From Streptomyces luteolifulvus (GTDB lineage Bacteria; Actinomycetota; Actinomycetes; Streptomycetales; Streptomycetaceae): 64,000 nucleotides of DNA. Below the pieces are notes generated by a model that had not been told where the DNA came from, did not search any database, and was given only the letters and a program-made list of their open reading frames with translations. Shown here in pieces: positions 25,926 through 33,107 of the stretch; position 1 is the stretch's first letter, and every line of letters starts with the position of its first letter. Both the position numbers and the translations under genes were made by a program. Location of the stretch: contig NZ_VZRB01000002.1 of NCBI RefSeq assembly GCF_008806595.1, positions 372,001 to 436,000 of the forward strand, read 5' to 3'.

Positions 25926-27518
25926 GTGCGCACCGTTGACGTCCGGTTGCCCTCCCGCCGTAACGCGGCGGCCTGGGCGTATGTGGCGGCCGGGACGGCG
26001 ATGATCGTTCTCTACCTGCTCACCTCCGCCACAGCGCGTTACATGCTGCCGGTCATGATTTCCGGTTCGGTCGTCTTCGCGGTGCTGGCGGGCGTGGCCA
26101 GGAACAGACCGCCGTCGGCCCTTCCGTGGTGTCTGTTCGCGGCGGCCATGGCGCCCTTCGCGGCGGCGGACCTGATCTGGGGCCTCTACCAGGCCCACGA
26201 CGTCGAGGTTCCGTTCCCGGGCGTGGCCGACATGCTCTACCTGGGCACCTATGTGCTGTTCACCGCGGGTCTGGTGACCCTGGCCAGACAGCAGTCGGGC
26301 CGGCTGCACTGGGCCGGGCTGCTGGACGCCGGCATCGTCACACTGGGGTTCGGCACCCTGACGTGGGCGTTCATCATCGCGCCGTATCTGCGCAGCGAGC
26401 TGTCCGCCTGGCCGCTCGCGGTGACGATCGCCTATCCCGTGACCGATCTGGTGCTGCTGTCCATGGCCGCGCGGCTGATGCTCACCACCGGCACGCACAC
26501 GGCGTCGTTCCTGCTGTGCCTCGGCTGGCTGGTGATCCTGCTGGCCGCGGACGGTCTCTACTACGGCACGCTGGCCACTGGGACCACAATCCCGGAGGAC
26601 GTGCCCGAGGTGGGGTGGATGGTCTCCTCCCTGCTGCTGGGGGCGGCGGCGCTGCACTCGTCGGTGGCCCGGCCGACCCGGGTGGCGAGGGACCAGGAGC
26701 GGCTGTCCCGGAGCCGGCTGACGATCCTGATCGCGCTGACCCTGATGGGGCCGTTGATCGTGCTGGTCAATGCCGGCGGCATCCGGGACCGGCCGGTGAA
26801 CGTGACGGTGATCGTCGGGATGATGGCGAGCCTGTCGCTGCTGCTGGTGCTGCGCATCGCGTTCCTGGCCCGGTACGCACAGGGCAGGGCCGCCGAGGCA
26901 CGCACACAGGCCCACGCCCTCGCCAACTCGCTGCGGGAGCAGGAAGAGCTGCAGAAGCAGCTGAGCTATCAGGCCACCCATGACCCGTTGACGGGTCTGG
27001 CCAACCGGGCGCTGCTGAACGAGCGTCTGGAGTCCGCTCTGGCCCGGTGTTCCGGCACGTCCGCCGCCGGGCTGCTGCTGCTCGACCTCGACGGCTTCAA
27101 GGACGTCAACGACACGCTGGGGCACCCGGTGGGCGACGAACTGCTGGTCGACGTCGCACAGCGGCTGATGAGCAGGGTCCGCGAGCAGGACATCGTGGCC
27201 AGGCTCGGCGGGGACGAGTTCGCGCTTCTGGTGGAAGGCGTGGACGTGATCACGCTGCGCGACTACGCCCTGCGCATCCTGGACTCCTTCACCGACCCGT
27301 TCACCCTCGCCCGCGGTCATACGGTCCGCCTGAGCACCAGCATCGGAGCACGGAGCGTCGCCGAGCCGACGCCGCCCACGGAGGCCCTGCGGGACGCCGA
27401 CGCGGCCCTCTACCGGGCCAAGACCGCGGGCAAGAACCAGGTCGCGTTCTTCGAATCCGCGAAGGAGTCCGCCTCCACCACGGCGCAGCTCGCCCGACGG
27501 ACCCGGCGGCCCCCTTGA
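25926..27518 (+). CDS. membrane diguanylate cyclase (GGDEF)
   Basis: A 530-residue protein from GTG after AAGGAGGGCC, 33 bases downstream of the hybrid kinase. About nine membrane helices fill residues 15-325, of the MASE-like N-terminal type, then a short coiled coil (AEARTQAHALANSLREQEEL) leads to a GGDEF domain. DPLTGLANRALLNERL opens it and the catalytic GGDEF is intact at about residues 428-432. An RxxD product-inhibition site (REQD) lies exactly five residues before it. It should make cyclic di-GMP, which in Streptomyces controls BldD and development. No EAL domain is attached. Confidence 0.92.
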   Translation: MRTVDVRLPSRRNAAAWAYVAAGTAMIVLYLLTSATARYMLPVMISGSVVFAVLAGVARNRPPSALPWCLFAAAMAPFAAADLIWGLYQAHDVEVPFPGVADMLYLGTYVLFTAGLVTLARQQSGRLHWAGLLDAGIVTLGFGTLTWAFIIAPYLRSELSAWPLAVTIAYPVTDLVLLSMAARLMLTTGTHTASFLLCLGWLVILLAADGLYYGTLATGTTIPEDVPEVGWMVSSLLLGAAALHSSVARPTRVARDQERLSRSRLTILIALTLMGPLIVLVNAGGIRDRPVNVTVIVGMMASLSLLLVLRIAFLARYAQGRAAEARTQAHALANSLREQEELQKQLSYQATHDPLTGLANRALLNERLESALARCSGTSAAGLLLLDLDGFKDVNDTLGHPVGDELLVDVAQRLMSRVREQDIVARLGGDEFALLVEGVDVITLRDYALRILDSFTDPFTLARGHTVRLSTSIGARSVAEPTPPTEALRDADAALYRAKTAGKNQVAFFESAKESASTTAQLARRTRRPP

Positions 27519-27671
27519 CCGGCGCTACGTCGCCAGCTCCGTCTTCCGGATCGTGCCGGGGCGCGAGTCCTGGCACACGCTCCCCTCACGCCCGAGCAAG
27601 CTCGCGGGGGGGGGACCCATCGCGGCACGGCTGTTCCGTCGCGGGGTCCGGTCTGCGTAGCCTCGACACCG

Positions 27672-28304
27672 ATGAACGCCATTCCCGCGCATCTGGACCA
27701 TCTCGTCCTGGCCACGCCCGATCTCGCGGCGACGGTCGCCGACTTCACGCGTCGCACCGGTGTGGCCCCGGCCCCCGGCGGCACCCATGTCGGTCTCGGC
27801 ACCCGGAACCATCTGGTGTCCCTGGGCGGGAGCAGCTACCTGGAGATCCTCGGCCCGGACCCGGAGCAGTCCGCGCCCGGGGTGCCGCGTCCCTTCGGCG
27901 TCGACGACCTTGCCCTGCCGCGGACGGTGACCTGGGCGATCAGCCCGCCCGACCTGGACGCGGCGGTCGCGGCCGCCCGCGCCCTGGGCTACGACCCCGG
28001 CCCCGTGCACCCGATGCGCCGCCGCAGACCCGACGGCACCCTGCTGGAGTGGCGCCTGACCGACGGCGACACCGCACACCCCTCCGGCCTGGTGCCGTTC
28101 CTCATCGACTGGGGCACCTCCCTGCACCCGTCCGCCTCCGGCCTGCCCGTCACTCCCCTGCTGGCGCTGTCCGGGACAGCCCCCGAACCGGACGAGATCC
28201 GCCCCCTGCTGCACGCCGTCGGCACCGACCTCACGCTCACGGCGGGCCCGGTGGGACTGTCGTTCACGGTGGACACCCCGCTGGGGCCGGTGACCTTCGG
28301 CTGA
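27672..28304 (+). CDS. glyoxalase_3-type VOC superfamily protein
   Basis: A 210-residue protein beginning LDHLVLATPDLAATVADFTR with GVAPAPGGTHVGLGTRNHLV, the signature of the glyoxalase_3 family. The middle segment SYLEILGPDPEQ and the C-terminal VPFLIDWGTSLHPS also fit. The family has the VOC fold, but its reaction is undefined. A TAGCCT box eight bases before the ATG points to a leaderless transcript. Confidence 0.85.
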   Translation: MNAIPAHLDHLVLATPDLAATVADFTRRTGVAPAPGGTHVGLGTRNHLVSLGGSSYLEILGPDPEQSAPGVPRPFGVDDLALPRTVTWAISPPDLDAAVAAARALGYDPGPVHPMRRRRPDGTLLEWRLTDGDTAHPSGLVPFLIDWGTSLHPSASGLPVTPLLALSGTAPEPDEIRPLLHAVGTDLTLTAGPVGLSFTVDTPLGPVTFG

Positions 28305-28317
28305 GCGGCGGGGCATG

Positions 28318-28359
28318 TCCGATTCCTTCAAGACCGCTCGCCCGGATGCTGCCTACCGT
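28318..28359 (+). promoter_or_regulatory. predicted promoter with upstream element before the VOC/AraC pair
   Basis: TACCGT (28354-28359) lies six bases before the ATG at 28366 and would give a leaderless mRNA. Just upstream, TCCGATTCCTTCAAGAC (28318-28334) overlaps the expected -35 region and could be the site of the neighbouring AraC-type regulator; that assignment is inference. Confidence 0.4.
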
Positions 28360-28365
28360 GGGCCC

Positions 28366-28767
28366 ATGACTCCACGATTCGATGCCATCGGCCTTGTCGT
28401 CTCGGACATGGCCGCCTCCGTCGCCTTCTACCGCCGGCTCGGGTTCGTGTTTCCCGAGGGTGCCGAGGAGCAGCCGCATGTCGAGGCCGAGCTGCCGGGC
28501 GGGACCAGGCTGCTGCTGGACACCGAGGAGACCGTCCGGTCCTTCCACCCCGGGTGGCGGGCACCGTCCGGCGGGGGCCGGGCCTCACTGGCCCTGTTGT
28601 GCGGGAGTCCGGCCGAAGTCGACGCCGTGTACGAGGCGTTGGTGGGCGCCGGGCACCACGGGGAGCTCAAGCCCTGGGATGCCTTCTGGGGACAGCGGTA
28701 CGCGGTGCTCCACGACCCGGACGGCAACGGGGTCGATCTGTTCGCCCGGCCGGCCGAGGCTCAGTAG
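28366..28767 (+). CDS. VOC (glyoxalase/bleomycin-resistance-like) protein
   Basis: A 133-residue VOC protein: FDAIGLVVSDMAASVAFYRRLGF opens the first module (positions about 4-26) and WGQRYAVLHDPDGNGVDLFA closes the second with the metal-ligand region. It is paired with a convergent AraC-type regulator whose open frame overlaps its last 183 bases on the other strand. ATG 28315 is an in-frame alternative start, but the -10-like box between the two favours 28366. Confidence 0.88.
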   Translation: MTPRFDAIGLVVSDMAASVAFYRRLGFVFPEGAEEQPHVEAELPGGTRLLLDTEETVRSFHPGWRAPSGGGRASLALLCGSPAEVDAVYEALVGAGHHGELKPWDAFWGQRYAVLHDPDGNGVDLFARPAEAQ

Positions 28768-29439
28768 GCGCCCGAGCGGCATGCTCGTCAACTCCTTCAC
28801 GTCCCGCGCGAGATGCGCCTGGTCGGCGAATCCGCAGCGGGCCGCGGTCTGCGCGAACGGGATGCCCGACCGGGCCAGCGCGAGGGCCCGCTGGAGCCTG
28901 AGGATGCGGGCGAGCGTCTTGGGGCCGTACCCGAAGGCGGCGAGGGAACGGCGGTGCAACTGGCGTGCGCCGAGGCCGAGTCGGTCGGCGGTCGCGGCCA
29001 CCGGGCGGCCCGCGTCGAGCGCCGCGACGAGCCGGGTCAGCAGGGGGTCGGGCGGGCCCGCGGCCGCCGCGCGCGCCAGCGCGATGTCTTCGAGGGCCGC
29101 CACGGGGTCGGCGGCGGCGGTGATACGGCTCTGCAGGCGCCGTACCTCCGCGGCGGGCCACAGATCGGTCAACTCCACGCGCCGATCCCGCAGTTCGTAC
29201 GCCGGAACGCCGATGATCGCGGGCGCGGTGCCGGGGTGGAAGCGGACGCCCGCCCAACGCCTGAGCCCGCCTCCGGGAACGTAGGCATGCGTGTCCGGAC
29301 CGGCGACGAGCAGCCGGCCCTCGCTCCACAGCAGATCCATGCAACCGTCCGGCAGAACGGGCCGGACGACGGGATCCCCGTCGAGGGTCCGGCTCCACAC
29401 GACGGCACCGGTCACCCTGGACGCCCGCTCCGCGTACAT
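28585..29439 (-). CDS. AraC-family regulator with DUF6597 domain
   Basis: A 284-residue frame. The N-terminal half is a DUF6597 domain (RPVLPDGCMDLLWSEGRLLV, then AGPDTHA and GVRFHPG). The C-terminal half has the AraC double helix-turn-helix (ADRLGLGARQLHRRSLAAFG and FAQTAARCGFADQAHLARDV). Conserved AraC sequence ends near PLGRLLSL at about base 28770. The final 60 or so residues are simply the antisense of the VOC gene, so either the natural stop was lost or the tail is tolerated. It probably controls the convergent VOC gene. Confidence 0.85.
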   Translation of the reverse strand: MYAERASRVTGAVVWSRTLDGDPVVRPVLPDGCMDLLWSEGRLLVAGPDTHAYVPGGGLRRWAGVRFHPGTAPAIIGVPAYELRDRRVELTDLWPAAEVRRLQSRITAAADPVAALEDIALARAAAAGPPDPLLTRLVAALDAGRPVAATADRLGLGARQLHRRSLAAFGYGPKTLARILRLQRALALARSGIPFAQTAARCGFADQAHLARDVKELTSMPLGRLLSLGRPGEQIDPVAVRVVEHRVPLSPEGIPGLELPVVPGAHQRLVHGVDFGRTPAQQGQ

Positions 29440-29468
29440 GGGGAAAAGGCTACGGCGCCGCCTCGCCC

Positions 29469-30446
29469 CTACCCGTCGGCACCGACCCCCACCCTGGCCG
29501 CCTCCGCCCGGGTGCGATGGTCCTGGGGGCTGACGCCGTACACCCTCTTGAAGGCGTTGGACAGGGCGAACGCGCTGCCGTAGCCGACGTGGCGGGCGAT
29601 GGCGTCGAGCGTGTCGCCGCTGTCCCGCAGGCGGTCGGCGGCGAGGGCCAGACGCCAACCGGTCAGATACGTCATCGGGGGCTCACCGACGAGGTCCGTG
29701 AAGCGGCGGGCGAGGGCGGCGCGGGAGACTCCGGCCTTGGCGGCGAGCGTGGCGACCGTCCAGGGGTGGGCCGGGTCGTCCTGGAGCAGGCGCAGCACAC
29801 GGCCCACCACCGGGTCCGCCATCGCCCGGTACCAGGCCGGGGCCGCCGCCTCCGGGCGGGAGAACCAGGCCCGCAGCGCGGCGATGACCAGCAGGTCGAG
29901 GAGGCGGTCCAGGACGACCTCCTGGCCGGGTTCGTCGCGCACGATCTCCTCCATGAGGAGCGGGGTGAGCGGGCACTCCCACACATCGGAGGTGAGGGAG
30001 AGCAGCGGCGGCAGCGCGTCCAGCAGCCGGCCGCTGATCTCGCCCTGCATCAGATACGTCCCGATCAGCAGCAAGGTGGAGCCGTCGGGCCGGTCGCCCC
30101 AGGTGCGCACGCCCAGGTCCATGGATCCGTTGAGCGGCCGGCCGTCCGGGTAGGCGCACCGTTCGCCGGGCAGGATCAGCGCCTGCGGGGCGGTGTCGGG
30201 GTCGTCGGCGCAGGTGTAGGGGTCGGGGCCGCGGGCGATGGCGAGGTCGCCGGCCCGCAGCCGGAGCGGCTCCCCCGTGTCCGGTGTGATCCAGGCGTCG
30301 CCGCGGACCATCAGCATCACCGTCAGCGGCGCGCGGTCCTCGATGCGCACGGACCACGGCGGGTCGAAGCACGCACGGATCATGAAGGCGCCCCGCGCCC
30401 GCGGTCCCTCCAGCAGGCCTGCGAGGGGGTCTCCCCGCGTGAGCAT
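29469..30446 (-). CDS. AraC-family regulator with cupin domain
   Basis: A 325-residue regulator of the cupin_6 plus HTH_18 type. LAGLLEGPRARGAFMIRACF starts the cupin, which includes LTVMLMVRGDAWITPD and LRLRAGDLAIARGPDPY, and the C-terminus has two helix-turn-helix units (VATLAAKAGVSRAALARRF, then AIARHVGYGSAFALSNAFKR). ATG 30446 was preferred because the family alignment starts there and the upstream CTCCCCCACGCTCG looks intergenic; ATGs at 30470 and 30482 are in-frame alternatives. It is divergent from the NmrA-like gene, a likely target. Confidence 0.88.
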   Translation of the reverse strand: MLTRGDPLAGLLEGPRARGAFMIRACFDPPWSVRIEDRAPLTVMLMVRGDAWITPDTGEPLRLRAGDLAIARGPDPYTCADDPDTAPQALILPGERCAYPDGRPLNGSMDLGVRTWGDRPDGSTLLLIGTYLMQGEISGRLLDALPPLLSLTSDVWECPLTPLLMEEIVRDEPGQEVVLDRLLDLLVIAALRAWFSRPEAAAPAWYRAMADPVVGRVLRLLQDDPAHPWTVATLAAKAGVSRAALARRFTDLVGEPPMTYLTGWRLALAADRLRDSGDTLDAIARHVGYGSAFALSNAFKRVYGVSPQDHRTRAEAARVGVGADG

Positions 30447-30563
30447 GTCCGAGCGTGGGGGAGCGTCCATGGGGCCGTCCATGGGGCCAGGGTAGACGCG
30501 CGCGCATGGGAATGAGCGGTTCGACGATGGGACCGTACGGCGCACGGCAGTTGACTGGTCCGC

Positions 30564-31400
30564 ATGGCAGAGAACACACGGAACATGACAGTGGTGGTGA
30601 CGGGTGCCTCGGGCCGTACGGGGAGCCGGGTGGCGCAGGCCGCGCAGGCGGCCGGGCTCACCGTGCGGGCGGCCTCGCGGGCGCACGGCTTCGACTGGGA
30701 GGACCGGTCGACCTGGGCGGACGTACTGCGCGGCGCGGATGCCGCGTATCTGGTCCACCCCTCGGACATCGGCGCCCCGAACGCCGCCCGGGCGGTCGGG
30801 CTGCTCTCCCACGAGGCGGTCGGGCTCGGCGTGCGGCGGCTGGTGCTGCTGTCGTCCCGGGGGCAGGAGGGCGCGCGTGCGGCCGAGGAGGCCCTGCGCG
30901 GGTCGGGCGCCGACTGGACGGTCGTACAGTCCGCGTGGTTCGCGCAGAACTTCAGTGAGGGGCCGCTGGTGGCGGAGCTGCGGCAGAGCGGACAGCTGGT
31001 GTTCCCGGGCGGTGAGGTGCCTGAGCCGTTCATCGATGTGCGGGACATCGCGGACGTGGTGGTGGCCGCGCTGACGGACGGCGACCGGTACGTGGGACGG
31101 GCGGTGGCCGTCTCGGGGCCGAGGCTACTGACGTTCGGGGAGGCCGTCGCGGAGATCGCCGGGGCGGCGGGGCGCGAGCTGACGTACCGGGCCGTGTCGG
31201 CGCGCCGGTACGGAGAGACCCTGACCGGCTTCGGAGTGCCCGCGGAGGAGGTGGAGCCGCTGGTCGAGGCGTTCGAACAGCTGCTCGACGGGCGGAACGC
31301 CCATCTGTCGGACGGGGTGCGCCAGGTGCTGGGCCGCGAGCCGCGCGACTTCGCGGACTTCGCGAGGGAGGCGGCGGCAGCGGGCACATGGAAGCCGTGA
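30564..31400 (+). CDS. NmrA/NAD(P)-binding atypical SDR-family protein
   Basis: A 278-residue protein with the dinucleotide motif VVVTGASGRTGSRVA at residues about 10-24, AYLVHPSD, LVLLSSRGQEG, WTVVQSAWFAQNFSEG and PFIDVRDIADVVVAAL. These are the marks of NmrA-like quinone-reductase or redox-sensing SDRs, which lack the classical YxxxK. Divergent from a cupin-AraC regulator, it is probably an inducible NAD(P)H-dependent reductase. Its stop is followed at once by the 24-bp repeat array. Confidence 0.9.
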   Translation: MAENTRNMTVVVTGASGRTGSRVAQAAQAAGLTVRAASRAHGFDWEDRSTWADVLRGADAAYLVHPSDIGAPNAARAVGLLSHEAVGLGVRRLVLLSSRGQEGARAAEEALRGSGADWTVVQSAWFAQNFSEGPLVAELRQSGQLVFPGGEVPEPFIDVRDIADVVVAALTDGDRYVGRAVAVSGPRLLTFGEAVAEIAGAAGRELTYRAVSARRYGETLTGFGVPAEEVEPLVEAFEQLLDGRNAHLSDGVRQVLGREPRDFADFAREAAAAGTWKP

Positions 31401-31413
31401 CCGGACCGACGAC

Positions 31414-31880
31414 GGTGAGCCGCCCGGCTCGGGCGTCGGTGAGACTTCCGACTCGGGCGTCTCTGAGGCTTCCGGTCCGGGGGCCTGTGAGCCCTCCGGC
31501 TCAGGCGCCCGTGAGCCGTCCGGCTCGGCGTCTCTGAGGCTTCCGGGCCGGGCGTCCGTGAGCCCCCCGGCTCAGCCGTCTGCGAGCCGTCCGGCTCGGG
31601 CGTCTATGGGCCGTCGGGCTTGTGCGAGTACGAACCCTCCGGCTTGTGCGGGTACGAGCCGTGGGCCTCGTGCGAGTACGGGCCCTCGGGCTCGTGCGGC
31701 GGATACGGGCTCTCCGGATCGCGGGGGCACGGGTCCTCCCGATCGCGGAGGTACGGGCCCTCCCGATCGCGGGGGTACGGACCCTCCCGATCGCGGGGGT
31801 ACGGATCCTCCGGCTCCTTCGGGCACGAGCTCTCGTGCTGGTGCGGGTGCGAGCCCTCGGGCTTGTGCGGATGAGGGGGA
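31414..31880. repeat. 24-bp tandem repeat array across the yihY 3' end
   Basis: About 19 degenerate copies of a 24-base unit (plus strand, for example ACGGGCCCTCCCGATCGCGG plus four more bases) run without interruption from after the NmrA-like stop into the yihY coding tail. About 11 units are translated as 8-residue repeats of the type YPRDREGP or YPHKPEGS. About eight further units lie beyond the TAG at 31604-31606, where one unit has 23 bases and shifts frame. The repeats therefore extend past the present stop codon. Confidence 0.85.
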
Positions 31881-32989
31881 TGCGTGCTCTTCACATGGGT
31901 CCGCAGCCGTGACGTCACGTCCTCCGGCGGCAGGAAGCGGGACCAGCGCTCCGGGAACTCGGAGGGCATGTCCGGGTCCTCGGGGTCGGCCTCGCGGTGC
32001 GCGGCCGCGCGCGCCACGTACTCGGCGACCTGTGCCTCCCGCAGCCGCTCGTTGGCGGCGCGGGCCGCGGCCGTGGCGGCGGCCGGCCAGACCCGGTCGA
32101 TGGCGGCGTTGACCGCGGCCCCGACGAGCACGGCGAACGCGGACACACCGATCCACAGGAGCACGGCGACGGCGGCGGCCAGCGAGCCGTAGATCGTCGC
32201 GCCCTCGATGGTGTTCTGCAGATAGATACGGAGGAGGAAGCTGCCGAGCACCCACATGCCGAGCGCGACCAGAGCGCCGGGGACGTCCTCGATCCAGGGT
32301 GAGCGCACGGGCACGGACACGTGGTACAGGGTAGTCAGGAACGCGACGGAGAGGATGATCACCACGGGCCAGTACAGGACCTGGACCACCGTCCCCGACC
32401 ACGGCACGATCCGCACCACCGCGTCCGGGCCCGCGACCATCAGCGGCAGCGCGACCGAGCCGATCAGCAGCGCCGCGGTGAACAGCAGGAACGCCACCAG
32501 CCGGGTCCTGACGATGCCCCGGACGCCGTCGAGGCCGTACATGACGGTGATCGTGTCGATGAAGACGTTCACCGCGCGCGACCCGGACCACAGGGCGAAC
32601 AGGAAGCCGATGGAGATGACGTCGGGGCGGCCGCCCTTCATCACGTCGTCCAGGATCGGCTGTGCGATCTCGCTGACGCCCTTGTCGGACAGGACCGTGC
32701 GCGAGGCCTCCAGGAGGTTGGCCTCCAGACTGCTGATGGTGTCGGTGCCGGTCCAGTCGTCGACGTAGCCGAGCAGGCCGATCAGGCTCAGCAGCAGCGG
32801 CGGCACGGACAGCAGCGTGAAGAACGCGGCCTCGGCCGCGAGGCCCAGGATGCGGTACTCCATGCACGAGTTGACGGTGTCCTTGAGCAGCAGCCAGACG
32901 GTCCTGCGCTTCGACACGTTCCGGTAGAGGGCACGCGCGCGATGGAGGCGGCCGGAGGGCCGCTCGGAGGATTCACTTGCCGGCTGCAC
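31604..32989 (-). CDS. YihY/BrkB-family membrane protein with repeat tail
   Basis: A 461-residue inner-membrane protein. Residues about 30-310 are the YihY/virulence factor BrkB domain with six membrane helices (RILGLAAEAAFFTLLSVPPL, FLFALWSGSRAVNVFIDTI, IYGSLAAAVAVLLWIGVSA). The cytoplasmic C-terminus has a helical segment, then from about residue 370 eleven 8-residue repeats rich in Pro, His, Glu, Asp, Arg and Tyr. The Lys/Arg and Asp/Glu mix makes it highly charged. The family's role is unknown (the original RNase BN label was wrong). The repeat tail is lineage-specific and is cut off by a TAG inside the DNA array. Confidence 0.9.
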   Translation of the reverse strand: MQPASESSERPSGRLHRARALYRNVSKRRTVWLLLKDTVNSCMEYRILGLAAEAAFFTLLSVPPLLLSLIGLLGYVDDWTGTDTISSLEANLLEASRTVLSDKGVSEIAQPILDDVMKGGRPDVISIGFLFALWSGSRAVNVFIDTITVMYGLDGVRGIVRTRLVAFLLFTAALLIGSVALPLMVAGPDAVVRIVPWSGTVVQVLYWPVVIILSVAFLTTLYHVSVPVRSPWIEDVPGALVALGMWVLGSFLLRIYLQNTIEGATIYGSLAAAVAVLLWIGVSAFAVLVGAAVNAAIDRVWPAAATAAARAANERLREAQVAEYVARAAAHREADPEDPDMPSEFPERWSRFLPPEDVTSRLRTHVKSTHPPHPHKPEGSHPHQHESSCPKEPEDPYPRDREGPYPRDREGPYLRDREDPCPRDPESPYPPHEPEGPYSHEAHGSYPHKPEGSYSHKPDGP

Positions 32990-33107
32990 GTCCTAACGGT
33001 ATCCGTCGCGCCTGTCGGCACTCATCCCCGGTGGGACGGGCCGTGAGGCGGCCTCCGTATGCCTCGTCCCTGTGGTGTCCGGCTCCATGGCGGGTAGGTT
33101 CGCAGAC

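Noticed and set aside
23121..27320. A 1399-codon open frame antisense to the hybrid kinase and diguanylate cyclase genes
   Set aside because: It spans two genuine genes with clear motifs on the other strand; long antisense frames are expected at this GC content.
27594..27616. CGAGCAAGCTCG followed by nine G residues, as a terminator
   Set aside because: The stem is four bases only and is followed by G rather than U, so it was not listed as a terminator.
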